Shown: positions 43,680 to 56,069 of the stretch, one piece after another | Position numbering within the stretch: the first letter of the stretch is position 1 | How the letters are laid out: every line of letters starts with the position of its first letter | Assembly (NCBI GenBank): GCA_030674185.1 | Contig: CM060307.1 | Span: 33,931,298-33,995,297 of the forward strand | From: Monoplex corrugatus | Lineage: Eukaryota; Mollusca; Gastropoda; Littorinimorpha; Ranellidae | Length of the DNA: 64,000 nt | Reading direction: 5' to 3' | Notes under the pieces: model-generated | The model's database searches: none | Told to the model about the DNA's origin: nothing | The model's input: the letters and a program-made list of their open reading frames with translations, nothing else | Made by a program: the position numbers and the translations under genes

Positions 43680-44217
43680 GGAACATTTAAGATCCATGAA
43701 ACTGAACTACAACAACCCCATAGGCCAACATTTCAATAGCCCCCAACACAGCTACATCCATGCACAGATTTCAGCAGTATGGCAAAACACCAGAGACCAA
43801 CAATACAGAAAATATATGGAGAATTGCATCATCCACGGACTGGGAACAGTCCAGCCGACGGGCCTGAACACCAGAACTGCCGACGCGTAGCGGTGCTCGG
43901 GTCCTTTCCTTGTCCTACTAATCCCTACTGTTTCTCCTCTTCTCCCCACCCCAATCCTCTACCCCCTTCCCCCCCCCCCCCCTTTTTTTTCCCCAAGTTC
44001 TGCTCTGTCCTTTTAAGTTCTGTTTTTAACTACATAATTTCTCTATTGTCTATCTTGAGTAACACTCACTCACTCTGTCCCCTATTTCCTTGAACTGTTT
44101 TCAATACTCCTCTGTCATTTTATTTTTCACTTGACAAAGGGCCTGGGCTCGAAACGTTGTGGTTTATACTCCCAAGGATCTTTTACGAACAAGGTGTTTT
44201 TTAATTTTTTTTTTTTT
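43680..44217 (+). mobile_element. 5'-truncated Penelope-like element insertion, copy A
   Basis: Encodes the end of a GIY-YIG-type domain (NNPIGQHFNSPQHSYIH, then ..HGLGTVQPTGLNTR), as in the C-terminus of Penelope-like elements. A 3' UTR with CACTTGACAAAGGGCCTGGG..GAAACGTT follows. GCTAGAAAATT flanks it at 43669-43679 and 44218-44228 as an 11-bp target duplication. Confidence 0.75.
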
Positions 44218-44879
44218 GCTAGAAAATTAAGTACACGTATCAATGCATTCGCGTACATAATCTACGGATGCGCCCCTGGCGTTGACCACTCCGTCCAATT
44301 CATCATTAGGAGGTTTAAATAAACAAACCTGACCACAAACTTAAAGATAACTAAGGACACTAAAACATGTGTGAAAACGGGCCGAAATTACCTACAATTT
44401 CATCCACACATCACATTTCCTTAGAGCCAAAAAATGCACATAATAGGCCTACATGTACTGTATCAGTCCTAACAGAATGTATCTAAGGCAATTATAGAAC
44501 ACATACAGGTGAATGGACCGTTAAGGCAGAAAATGATTAGAGGAAATGACAGAAAGCAAAGGAGCGAGGCAGAAACGAAGAGAATGACAGAAAAGAGGAA
44601 ATTTCTGGCACAGAATTTCCAGCAGGTGGGGAAATTTCTGGCACAGAATTTCCAGAAGGTGGGGATACTATTTTACTACTTATACTGAAAGAGACCCCCC
44701 CCCCCCCCCGGCATTCCCACGGGGGAGCCTGCAACGGTAGCTAGTAGGTATATCGCGGGAGGATGAAGCTGAGAGTCTGCAGCTGGATAGGAGGTATGGC
44801 CAAAGACGGTAATGATATGTTTATAACGTCTTTGGGCTTGGCGCAATCTTGTGTAAATTAGGCGTCATAGTGTGTCGGT

Positions 44880-45353
44880 CAAATGCCTATCAATTAACAT
44901 CAGGAAAAGAGTTCTTGAATGGTAGGCCCTATATAGAACCTATAATGTTATACGGTTGTGAGGCGTGGACAGTCAGCAAGCAAAGCCAGAACAAGATTGA
45001 GGCAGCCGAGATGTGGTTTCTAAGATGAATGTTGAGAGTTCCATGGACGCAAAGAAAACAAACGAGACAGTATTGATGGAGGCAAACACAAGAAGATCAT
45101 TCATAAGGAAGATTAGGAAAAGACAGGCGACACTTATAGGCCATTTTATGATAAAAGGGGGAATTGGAGCACCTGGCCACAACAGGAAAGCTGGAGGGAA
45201 AGAGAGCACCAAACAGACCCAGGGAAAAATATTGGACGGACTTGCAGAGTCGCTGAGGACAGAGAGGGTGGAAGATGTGCTTACGGCAACAAGGGATAGA
45301 TGCATATGGAGGGCCATGATCGCCAACGTCATGTGGCAGGGCACTTGATGAAG
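44880..45353 (+). mobile_element. 5'-truncated RTE insertion, copy A
   Basis: A 474-bp C-terminal RTE piece in + orientation (KKTNETVLMEANTRRSF, RKRQATLIGHFM, then ..MIANVMWQGT and GATGAA tail). AGTGTGTCGGT flanks it at 44869-44879 and 45354-45364. Stops and a frameshift make it non-coding. Confidence 0.8.
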
Positions 45354-46400
45354 AGTGTGTCGGTTTTTCTTGTCAATCTAGCGCCACCATAATCTTCCCT
45401 TTGGTTTTGAAGCGCGAGAACCTCTGGTGCTGTAGGCTCGAAGGGCTGGCTGTGTGATATTTTTAAGGCGTTCGTCAGCATACTATTTTGGACTGAATAC
45501 AGTAAGGAATCTGTTTTAACTTGAACTAAATCCTTTTAATTATCTATACGTGGTTATATGGCAGGATGTGTATATGTACAGGTACCAAGCGTGAACCTTG
45601 GGTTGTTGATTAAGACTATCTACTGTGTGACTGTTGTGGCGATAATATGTATTGTACGTAGTGAATGTAATAAGTTTTACCTGAAACTTTAACACAGGTG
45701 ATAGCATGTCCAATCTGATACAATATATCTTTCCCTTTCACTGACAAGTTCAATAGGAGCAGAATGTACCTAGGCTATACTATTCAAACTTTGTATTTAC
45801 ATTTTTGTTTTGGTAGGCATGTGAATGATAGCGTGTGATAAACCGTCAGTTGTTAGTCTATAGCTATATCCATTGTCTTATAGCCTGATATACAGAAATG
45901 AACCTGTTTCTACTTAAGGGGTTTCTGTGATAGTTCTATTAATTTATGTTATTCTGTTCACGTATATTTTTTTCTTACCAGCGGTTCCTAATACGTGGTG
46001 TATCTGTTTTTCATTTTTTGTTTCATTGTCTGTTGTTACGTGTTACGTTCGATAATGCTCTCTCACAGTAAAGTGCTATGAGCATGCTTTTGATATGGAT
46101 AGTTTGCACTATATAAAGGAAAATATTGTTGTTATATGTAATAATGTGGTATGGTGGGTTGGTAAGGTGGTCAGGGGGTGAAAATTATTATCACTCTTCG
46201 TCCTGGGCTGTCTATCCCCACTGTCTAACCCTTGAACACTGTCTATGACACATCCTCGTGGGGATGCGGGGGGGGGGGGGGGGGCGCTTTCAGTATAAAC
46301 AGTATCACCACCTTCTGGAAATTCTGTGCTAGAAATTGCCTCTTTTCTGTCACTCTCTTTGTTTCTTTCTTCCTCCATTGCTTTACGTCATTTCTTCCTA

Positions 46401-46500
46401 NNNNNNNNNNNNNNNNNNNNNNNNNNNNNNNNNNNNNNNNNNNNNNNNNNNNNNNNNNNNNNNNNNNNNNNNNNNNNNNNNNNNNNNNNNNNNNNNNNNN
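46401..46500. other. Assembly gap, 100 N
   Basis: Exactly 100 N, the usual placeholder for a gap of unknown size. Sequence right of it restarts inside the unit RTE at a position equivalent to 33612. Confidence 0.98.
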
Positions 46501-47930
46501 TGTGGACAATTTCTTCAGTTCTTCTGTAGGCTACATACCCTGAGGATCTGTTTTGTGTCAGTCTTCTATTTCATTGCATTTTGTTTTCAGCCAAGCTTCC
46601 TTAGCTTCATTGCACCTATTCCGATTTCTTTGTTTATCTTCCTGTATATCTCCTTGTTTCTCTTTGCCTTCCCCCGTTCCTCCATCAAGCCTAGAATTTC
46701 GTTTTTCTTTGCCTTCCTCCATTCCTCCATCAAGGCTAGAATTTCTTCTGTCATCCAGTTCTTTTTTTGCTTTTCTATCTACTTGAGGGATTTCTCCACA
46801 AGCTTCATTTATCGAATTTCTCAACTTTGTCCATTGTTCCTCACTGTCACTAACGTCTTCTGGAGCGCTGAATTTGTTTTGAACATGTAGGCCTACGTCT
46901 GTCTTTAAGGGTCCAAGATGTAGTTTGATGTTGCTTTTGGTCTGTTTCCTTTTCCTTAATTTCGGCCTAACTCTTCCCACTACAGGATTGTGGTCACTGT
47001 TGCAGTCTGCGCCTGGTAGTGTTTTTGCTGTCAGTAAAGAATTTCTAAATCTTTTTTTGATCAGGATGTAGTCAATCTGATTTTGGTATTATCTCCTGGA
47101 CTCATCCAAGTCCATTTTCTTCTGTTAGGCTGCTCAAACCAGGTGTTTCCTACTATGAACTCATTTATCTGTGCCCATTCTACAAGTTTCCCTCCTCTTT
47201 CCTTTTGTGTACCAAGGCCATGAGGTCCAACTGTATCCTCCCCCCCTATCCTTCCCACTTTAGCATTAAAATCTCCCATTATTATTGTTAATTTGTTGTG
47301 ATTTACATTGGGCCTTGGCCATCTCTAATACATGTACTTCGTAGAAGTTGTCAATTTCTTCTTAAGTACTTGCGGATGTTGGTGCATACACCTGAATTGT
47401 GTTGATATCAAATGGCCTACCACCCAATTTGACCAGCAAAACTCTGTTGGACACAGCCCAGTATCCCCTAACTGCTGTTGATTTGTCCCTGTCCATTACG
47501 ATGCCTACTCCTCTTTCATGTGAGTTTCCATCAGAATATATTACTGTTTGCTCTCCTGATGTTATCATGTCTTCCCCCTTCCATCTTACTTCCCCTAGTC
47601 CTAAAATACTAATGTTAAGCATTTCCATTTCCATTTTGATATGTCTAATTTACCTTTTTGCAACAATGTTCTAACGTTTAATGTTGCGATTTTTTTTAAG
47701 GTTGAACGCAGTAGCTTGCTGACAGTCTGGTGTCACTTGCTCAGCATGACGGTCCCTACCGGACGAAGGTGCTCCATAGGAGCCCCTATTTTCGTCGTTA
47801 CACTTGTTTTCCTTGTTTTGTCTGGCCATGATATCTTGTGAAAATACAATGGTGGTATCCCGTTGCCTTCCATCCGTTTGTTTGCTGTCTCTCTGCTAGC
47901 CTTTGTCGCGACAACCTACAAGGGAGCAGG
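46501..47930 (-). mobile_element. RTE-like LINE, 5' half after the gap
   Basis: Contains the endonuclease with the conserved MGDFNAKVG motif (47279-47061 region), WMSPGDNTKIRL and GLGEVRWKGED. The RT half is missing at the gap. It lacks the CCGGTA insertion seen in other units (near 46645) and has an extra CATGTA near 47331. Confidence 0.85.
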
Positions 47931-47932
47931 GT

Positions 47933-48268
47933 GATTTTTTTTCAGGGTTTACTCCCTTAGCCTTATTCTCTCCTGAGATGTCCACAAGGCAGTGGAGCTA
48001 TTTACCCATAGCTGGGGATCTGGTTCGTGGGCACCAGAGCATATCCACAAGCCGGTGGGCCTGCGTGCCGCACGTCTGGTGGCCAGACCTCCTTTGAGTC
48101 CCTCGAGATTTAAAAAAGATGGGCATTTAGACACTTAAATCTGTTGACGTGGGAAGGTGGAAAAAACCCCACCCTTTACCCCTGAGACAGGAGGTAGCTT
48201 ACCCAGGCAAGATCGAACCCAGACCTTCAGATTGGAAGCGTGATGTCTTTCACACTTCTACCGCGCCT
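47933..48268 (-). mobile_element. tRNA-derived SINE, copy after the gap
   Basis: Nearly identical to the unit 4 SINE at 35060-35395. Confidence 0.6.
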
Positions 48269-48853
48269 ATCGATTTCAATGTCTTGTTAAATACCATTAT
48301 TACATTTTTAGCCACATGGTGGCAACAACAATGGTCTTTTCTTGTCGTGTTTCGGCGGATCGATAACAATTACGGGACTGTCACGGTGACCTAAGCTCAT
48401 TGCGAAGGTTTGATTGGTGGTCATTGTTGAAGGTTCCTTTGGTGGTGACCCGATTCCGTTAACAGCATACCTCCCCCGACCTTCTCTCCCCCCCCCCCCC
48501 CACACCCCCAGTACTGACATATTTGAACTGGAAACCTACCCGACCGCCCACAGTGCTTTGTAGGCCTTGTTGGAAATAGCCAAAGGTGGTTGACCCTGCT
48601 GTATACCAGCGTAGTAGTGTCCAGCAGTTGAAGTAAACAGATTTGTAGCAGACTTGGATTGCCTACGTTTGACCAGAGGAACAGTGTAAGAAGACTTGGT
48701 GTAAAATTTTACATGTGTATGTCTTGGGAAGGTTGTTTTTTCTGATATCAATACTGGACCTAAAAGCAAAGCACTGCCACTAACACAGCTGTCGCTGATC
48801 TCCAGAATATATGTAATGTATAGAAATCATATCTCTCTATTTTTTTTGTCCAG
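48269..48853. other. Non-coding stretch, copy of 35396-35978
   Basis: Nearly base-for-base identical to 35396-35978; the poly-C run near 48488 differs in length. Confidence 0.4.
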
Positions 48854-48950
48854 GAAGAGAAACAACTGTTAGGCTGAGGATCCATTCCGCTTATAGCACT
48901 ACATAGGACGTACACTTTGTGTTTACTCATTGCTGACAACCTTCACTGAG
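48854..48950 (+). other. Orphan putative 5' UTR exon, copy B
   Basis: Same splice signals as 35979-36075 and no coding exon downstream. Confidence 0.3.
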
Positions 48951-49010
48951 GTAATGATTTAATTTAACTGATGATTGAAGCTCGTGTGTGGGATAGTGGT
49001 GGTGTGTTGA

Positions 49011-49252
49011 TCTCTCTCTCTCTCTCTGTTTCTGTCTCTCTGTCTGCTTCTGTCTCTGTCTGTTTCTGTCTCTCTGTCTGTTTCTGTCTCTCTGTCTGTG
49101 TCTGTCTCTCTGTCTCTTTGTATCTGTCTCTGTCTGTCTGTCTGTCTCTCTGTCTCTGTTTCTGTCTGTCTCTGTCTCTCTCTCTCTCTCTGTCTCTGTC
49201 TGTCTCTGTGTCTCTGTCTCTGTCTGCCTGTCTATCTGTCTGTCTGTCTGTC

Positions 49253-49333
<81 letters not shown>

Positions 49334-49345
49334 TTCTCTCTCTTC
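49011..49345. repeat. (CT)n/(TCTG)n microsatellite, copy B
   Basis: Matches 36136-36470 except for small length differences in pure CT. Confidence 0.9.
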
Positions 49346-49486
49346 GGTCTTTTGAAAACCACATGCACGTTTGACTCAAACATAGAACTAAGCATTTTAC
49401 CTTAAAATGAGACCAGTATGACAAAAGAATATTCTTTACTATTACTATCATCATTCTTATTACCATAACTGATGTTACAGTTATCA

Positions 49487-49711
49487 TCATCATCATCCAT
49501 ATATCATCATCATCATCATCATCATCATTATAATTATTATTATTGTTACATGTTGTTATTAATACTATTGTTGTTGTTGTTGTTGTTATTAATGTTGTTG
49601 TTATTGTCATAACTGTCGTCGTGGTTGTCATTGTTATTACAATATTGTCTATTGCCATTATTATCATTATCTTTGTCTTTACTATTGCCTTGATAATAAA
49701 TCATTATCTTT
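49487..49711. repeat. Trinucleotide-rich tract, copy B
   Basis: Matches 36612-36838. Confidence 0.75.
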
Positions 49712-50045
49712 GTAGGCCTCTGTCCTCAGCCACCATGCAAGTCCGTCCAATATTTTCTCTCTGGGTCTACCTGGTGTTCTCTTTCCCTCCATCTGTCCTT
49801 TTGTGATCAGGTGCTCTAATTCCCCTTTCCTCATAAAATGGCCTCTAAATGTTGCTTGTCTTTGTCTAATCTTCTTTACCAATGATCTTCTTGTGTCTGC
49901 CTCCACCAAGACTGTCTCGTTTATTTTCTTTGCTGTCCATGGAACTCGCAATATTCTCCTTCGCGACATAAAGGCCACGGTCCACGCCTCACAACCGTAT
50001 AACAGTATCGGTTCTATACATGTAACATTCAAGAACTCTCTTCCT
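49712..50045 (-). mobile_element. Truncated RTE C-terminal fragment, copy B
   Basis: Matches 36840-37170, with EPILLYGCEAWTV still in frame here. Confidence 0.8.
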
Positions 50046-50133
50046 GATGTTAATTGACAGGCATTTGTTGGTGTGATGGATTAAAAAAATTTATAGGCCT
50101 ACATGGCTTATGTCACTCTCTCATCTCGTAAAT

Positions 50134-50139
<6 letters not shown>

Positions 50140-50170
<31 letters not shown>

Positions 50171-50415
50171 CCCACCTCTTCTCTCTCTCTCTCCCTCCCC
50201 GTCTCTCCTCCCTCCTCGTTCTCACTCTCACCCTCTCTCTCTCTTTCTCTATCTCCCGCCCCCTTCCCCTCTGTCTCTCTTCCCTCTCCCCCTTCTCTCT
50301 CTTCTCCCTCCCCCTCTCGTTCTCCCCTCTTTCTTCCTTTCCCCTGCCCCTCTCTTTCATATCCCTTCCCTCTCTCTCTCTCTCCCCTCCCCCATCTCTC
50401 TCTCTCTCTCTCTTG
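50140..50415. repeat. Polypyrimidine tract, copy B
   Basis: Matches 37270-37542 and ends at the transposon border. Confidence 0.8.
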
Positions 50416-51224
50416 GTCTCGTAATCGTTATATGTGACAGTGCATATGAAAATCATGGATAATGGTCAAATTTAAAAAAAATGAGCTAAATATGCTATCT
50501 GAAAGAAGAAATAATTCTAAATAAGACACAAAAAACAGATTTCATTTATCTTTATTAGATTCCAAGTTACATGCATTTAAAGTTCCCAGATGACCGTGAC
50601 CTACTTTTGAGAAAATCATGTTTTAAAATTACAAATTTTCATTTAGCTCTAATTTTGTTATATGAATTTTTCTAAGTAAGTGGGTGATACCAAAATAACA
50701 AGAATAACTCAGAGAACCTTGGTAACTCATTCAATTTCACCAGATAATTGCTATTTAATATAAAAATCATCCCAGTACCTTGCTCATTGGGCTTAAAATG
50801 TTGAAAACGCAGAAGCGTTTCAAACTTTTACATAAAAATTTGTGGAAAAATAACTATAATTCAGAATCACTCCAAATTTTCAGGAAACATAGATGTGTAA
50901 ATGTATTTTAATCTGTATGTGTTAGTTTGTATGTATATTTGTTTGTAACCTCTGATGACACATTTGCTTATTAAAATTATGGTATTATGTTAGTAATATC
51001 AATTGAAGAAAGACAGGTATTGATACAACACAGAAACTCAACATAGCAGTATTATGAGTCACCAACTTGAAATTATGATCAGGTATCCTTATTCCTACAA
51101 AAACAGCACCAGAAAGAAGATCCAGAAATGGTCTCAGGGTATGTTCACTTTTCACTGATTTCAGTCTCACATCCCTACTTATCCACAAGGAAAAAACCCA
51201 ACAATATCAGCACAAAAAAACAAA

Positions 51225-52363
51225 TCACACGACTGTTTTCTTCTTAGGTCCTCTCTTGTTTTTCTTTGGCCTGCCTGGAGTCCTGGAAGAGGATGGTGGG
51301 GTGGCCTGGCTGGTGGATGGTTTGGACAGATGGGGGGAAGGAGGCAGGGACTGCGATGTGGTGGCCTTGGCAGAGAATTTGAGGCTGATAGGCTCAGGGC
51401 AGACCAGGTCTCTCTTTCTCTGGGTGTACAAACTCCCTGATCTCAGAGAACAAGTATTCCTGTCTTTGTTCACTGAGACCACTCGGACGAATGATAGGCG
51501 GGAGATCATCAGGCAGGGCAGTGGGCTGTTTCAGTGGTTCGAAAACCTGCACTGGTCCGTCTGCAGACTCCTTGCAGCAGACTTGAGGCTTCCCATCCTC
51601 ATTGGTTTCAAACTTAAAGTGATGGTACTTTTTCAGCCCCACCAACTTTCTAAACCACTGATTCAGGTATTCAGTCCAGTCACGGGTAGGAACCAGAGAG
51701 TTCCCGTCTTGGTCACCGCACAGCTGTGGTATTAGAATACCAGATGGCGATGCAGATGACACCACTTCTGAGATGTCATTCAGACAGTCCACTCTTGTCC
51801 GGCGAAATTTTCTTTTGAAGAGCCCGAAACAGGCATCAGGGCCAAATTTGGTGTGACCTGCCAAGAGAAATGATAGTGTGATGACCTTGTGACGGCCAGT
51901 CATGACACGCCACATCAAATATTGCAACATGGCATTGTTCTTATTTTGCCCGGCACAGTTATCTGCATGGAGATGGCACGATGCTTCTTTTAACCCATAG
52001 TTTTCCAGGAAAAAATCCACAAAAGAAATCACTGTGTTTGCTCCCTTCCCTGTTTCCATTGCTTCATCAAGGAGAAACACAACCATCTGTGGGAGGGCCT
52101 CTGTCATCATGCCAAAGACACCACATTTTCTAGGTGTTTTAAAGTACACCGGACCGGGCTGCAGGGGGTCTGAAGGATAATGGACTTGTTGTGCAAAGTC
52201 AAAACTGTAGTGGGCCATGATGTCCCTTGAGCAGGCTGCTGTGTTGTTTCCTGGTGTCTCCAGTCGGTCCAGTCCTGCAGTCTTCAGCTCCTCCTGCAAC
52301 AGTGCAACTGCAAGCTGTGGTTTTGTTTTTCCTTCATCAAGTTCATGTCTTGTTTTCACCTGG

Positions 52364-52442
<79 letters not shown>

Positions 52443-52488
52443 TACATTAAAATTTTTTGTGCATGCATGATGACCTGTATTGTTTGTG

Positions 52489-52553
<65 letters not shown>

Positions 52554-52556
52554 TGT

Positions 52557-52642
<86 letters not shown>

Positions 52643-54063
52643 ATTTAGATTAACATGTATGGTGAACTGGTATGATAATGTGTATGAGAATCAATACTCC
52701 AACCATAGATAATGTGAATCAGAATGCTACATTTTATTGCTATAATTCTGTGCTTAATACATGTATCATTTCAAAACACTCACACATACATACATGTACA
52801 AACACAGAGTACAACCTGACAGACACACACACTGTAATGATAAAGGGACACCCTGGAATCCCTAACTGTGATAATGCTATTGAATTTATAAGTAAAACAG
52901 CAACTTACCTTTGCTCTGGCAACAACAAGCTTGTACTCCTCTCTCTCTCTGTTTGCTGCAGCAAGGTGTTGAACTGCAGCTGTTGCCAGTTCCATCTTCT
53001 GAGTGTCAGTCATGGTTAATGACTTCATTTGCTGCAGTGCATAGTTGTTTCTCTGACATTGCCAGCAAAGGTCTGTCCTAGGCTTCATAGGCAGGATGTC
53101 AGGAAGGTGTTTCTTCCACAGGTATAAGAACGTACGTTTTGAAACGCAGCGTCCACCATCGGCATCACAGGCAACAGAATACTCTTTGTGCACAGCAGTT
53201 TTAGTGGATGAACAGGGAAGCAGCTTCAAGTCATCTCTATGGTAGCCTGGGATTCGACCCGGAAGAAGGATTCCATGCACTTCTGCGTAATTCGAAATGA
53301 AGTCTACTACCTTCTTTTGTTCCTCAAATGTTAAGGCCTTATAAGGCTTTCTGTTGGTGTTGCCATGTTGCCTTGGGTCAACCCATTTTCTTTATAATGT
53401 TTAATCAAGTGGTCCAGTTTCTGACTCCCAATGCAATGGACATACTGAAACAATTCACGGCATATTTTGAATCCATTCAACATGTACTGACTGCGGCACT
53501 TCTTTCTTGGAGTATTCTGCCGACGCTTTGTATTCACCGTCATTGGACCAGTTTGAAGAAACGCCTTCAGTTGGCTGAAGATGGCATTGTCCAGTTCTTC
53601 TTTTGTCATTGTCAGGTGATGCATACGTAATTCGCACAGCTCTTCTGACTTAAACTGCAGATAGCAAGGCTGTTTATCATTCAGCTTACATGCACACTGG
53701 AAGGGAGCAGACAGCTTTGGGTCAGGCTTTCCAGCGTTCTCACTGAAGCAGGCTGTTCCATCGTCAAATTCACTATTAGTGTTACAAGTGTCCGCCTTGA
53801 AAATGACTGGTGGACGTATCATGTCACCCTCAGCCTCGTCTGGGTCATCAGCTGAAAACAAACAGTATGCACACCTTGTACAAATCTACAATATGAAACT
53901 GATAATATTAAATATAAATTATCAACACACATTCACACACATGTATACACAATTTTAATCATGTATGCTCACCAACACACAAAAATACACACATGCACTC
54001 ATGTATAAACTGTAATCATGTATGCACATCAACACACACACACACACACATGTTTATGTGCAT

Positions 54064-54115
<52 letters not shown>

Positions 54116-54138
54116 CACACACACATGTTTATGTGCAT

Positions 54139-54172
<34 letters not shown>

Positions 54173-54873
54173 CAACACACAACACACACACATGTTTATG
54201 TGCATGCACACACACACACAGATTATGTACAGCACTGCCCACCCCCCACTGACAATGAAAATCAAACAAAGAAACTTTTTTTTTTTAATTTAATAAATGT
54301 TAATAGGCCTTTAGCATGACAATGTCAAATATACTTAATCAAGTGTGAAAGCATGCCATAATTATTGATAATCTGTGATGGTGCAGCACTTGGTAGCCTA
54401 GTGAAAACAAGAGGGTTTTCCAGCTTTCGGTTTTGCCTTGTCAGTCTGCGGCTAAAAAATAGCATCAGCATTACCAAATTAGATCACTTGTTTTTATGAA
54501 TTTTGGGTCTACTTACATTATAATTTACACAAATCAAATGGATACGACTTATTCCTTTCATGATAATAATTCTAGTTCGCCAGTAATTCATACAAGGTTA
54601 TGAACACACCAAATAAACTTTCGAAGTGAAAGCAATCATGACATGACATCAACAGTAGGCCTACTTACCAGAACTAGATTCCATGTGCTCGTCTTCAAAA
54701 CCATTCGGCATGGGCATAGAATCCTCTTCATCACTGCTGGAATCTATTTCTGACTGTCTGTCATCTCCAAAGTAGTCTGTCACTGCTTCAACTAATTCTG
54801 GAGAAGTGAAATCAGCCGTTTCCGACAACATTTTAAAGAGCTGTGCGCTCGACACTTTCCGACGCGCCGCCAT
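51225..54873 (-). CDS. Putative transposase, three exons (copy B)
   Basis: Exons 54873-54669, 53851-52909 and 52359-51225, same borders as copy A. Domains are as in copy A: acidic N-terminus, Cys cluster, YSFDFAQ, HADNCAGQNKNN, GHTKFGPD, basic AT-hook-like tail. Two single-base differences break the frame. A missing G near 53376 (CCTTGGGTC versus CCTTGGGGTC in A) falls in exon 2. An extra T near 51416 (CTCTTTCTC versus CTCTTCTC in A) in exon 3 would cut off the basic tail. Conversely, copy A's exon 2 break is intact here. All are in short homopolymer runs, so the true gene may be open. Confidence 0.65.
52366..52640. repeat. (GT)n tracts in intron 2, copy B
   Basis: Counterpart of 39493-39760, with small length differences. 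Confidence 0.9.
54031..54221. repeat. (CA)n tracts in intron 1, copy B
   Basis: Counterpart of 41148-41340, again punctuated by ATGTTTATGTGCATG. Confidence 0.85.
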
Positions 54874-55683
54874 TGTTTTGCTTCGACTCGTGTGTTGACA
54901 ACACACACAGTTGGGGGTCACTCACTTTCTGTAATTATTGCGGCTTGTAGAAAAAACGTAGAGCGAAAAAAATTCAGACTTTGACAGGAAATGTATGATA
55001 GTTTTCAAAGAAATTAAAAGAGAAGGATATAATTGTAGCAATGATTAAACGAGCTTCAGTTAAAATTGATCACGGGTATGTCGCTCTGAACACACTACCG
55101 CCTGAAAAATCGAATTAATACGCCCGAATACAACACGAAGAGAAACAATGACCGTGAAAGTAGGGCCTAGAGACTAGTTACAACTTACAAGTTGTGTCCT
55201 TTCACTTACTACGACTGGTTTTATACAATGAAAATCGTGTTCAAAGTAGGTCAAATTAGTCCGTTGCTTTTGCTTAATTTCCCATCACATCCCACAGAAA
55301 AATATTTAATTAAAATAGTTTTAGCTTGTATTTGTTGATAATACTTTGGAATTTAATAGAAAAAACACCATTGAACCCTAAAATACAAAAATTTCATCAT
55401 CGATATGTTTAGGGTCAGTTACTTTCACAGCCTGTTGCGCGAAATCTCGACTGGCGACTTATCCGTGATTTTCATGTGCACCGCCACATATAACTTATCA
55501 CGTGGAAGGCTGACTACACTGAGTTCGTGGCAAGACGTGGCGTGGTCAGTGTGGCAGGCTAAGCCATGAGCGCGGCGTGTTATCCAAGACATGGTCAGTG
55601 TCACTACACGGCGGTCACCTTGACCCAGCCGGATAGATTGAACATAGAAATGTCAACTGTAGTTGTATGGTACACTTTGCGTG

Positions 55684-55912
55684 TCAAAAAAAAAAAAAAA
55701 AAAAAAAAACAAGAAAAGAAAAGAAAAAGAAAGAAAGATTGGTGAGGGGGAGAGAAAAAGAAAGAAAGAAAGAACTGGAAATAAAACATTCAGCATGAAA
55801 AACAGTGACACAGAGAGAGCGAGAGAGAGAGACTGAGAGAGAGAGAAAAAAGAGAGAGAGAGAGAGAGAGAGAGTGTGTGTGTGTGTGTGTGTTTGTGTG
55901 TGTGTATTTGAC
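55684..55912. repeat. Composite poly-A/(GA)n/(GT)n microsatellite, copy B
   Basis: Counterpart of 42807-43030; the poly-A is longer here. Confidence 0.9.
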
Positions 55913-56069
55913 AGACACGGAGAGACAGAGACAGACAGAAAGATACAATATGATCACTAATTTTCCAACGTTAGAAGTCGTTGGGAGATCTTCCCTCGCC
56001 CGCCCCCACCCCCACCCCACCCCCATCGCCACTCTCGTCACCCTGCATCAGGAATTATTCTGTTTGTTT

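Larger units (their letters stand above)
43592..46400. mobile_element. Long-TIR, TTAA-bordered element, copy A (cut by gap)
   Basis: The left arm (43592-44730, excluding a Penelope insertion) is an imperfect inverted copy of the right arm, which begins at about 46247 and is cut by the gap. The full right arm is visible in copy B (59117-59597). The spacer 44731-46246 has no coding content except an inserted RTE fragment. It therefore looks non-autonomous. Confidence 0.6.
50420..55502. mobile_element. TIR transposon with three-exon gene, copy B
   Basis: TIRs at 50420-50462 and 55459-55502. Nearly identical to copy A including flanks, so it was duplicated with its surroundings (or is the same locus assembled twice) rather than moved by transposition. 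Confidence 0.75.

Noticed and set aside
46243..46543. Open frames spanning the N gap
   Set aside because: They translate unknown bases and have no meaning.
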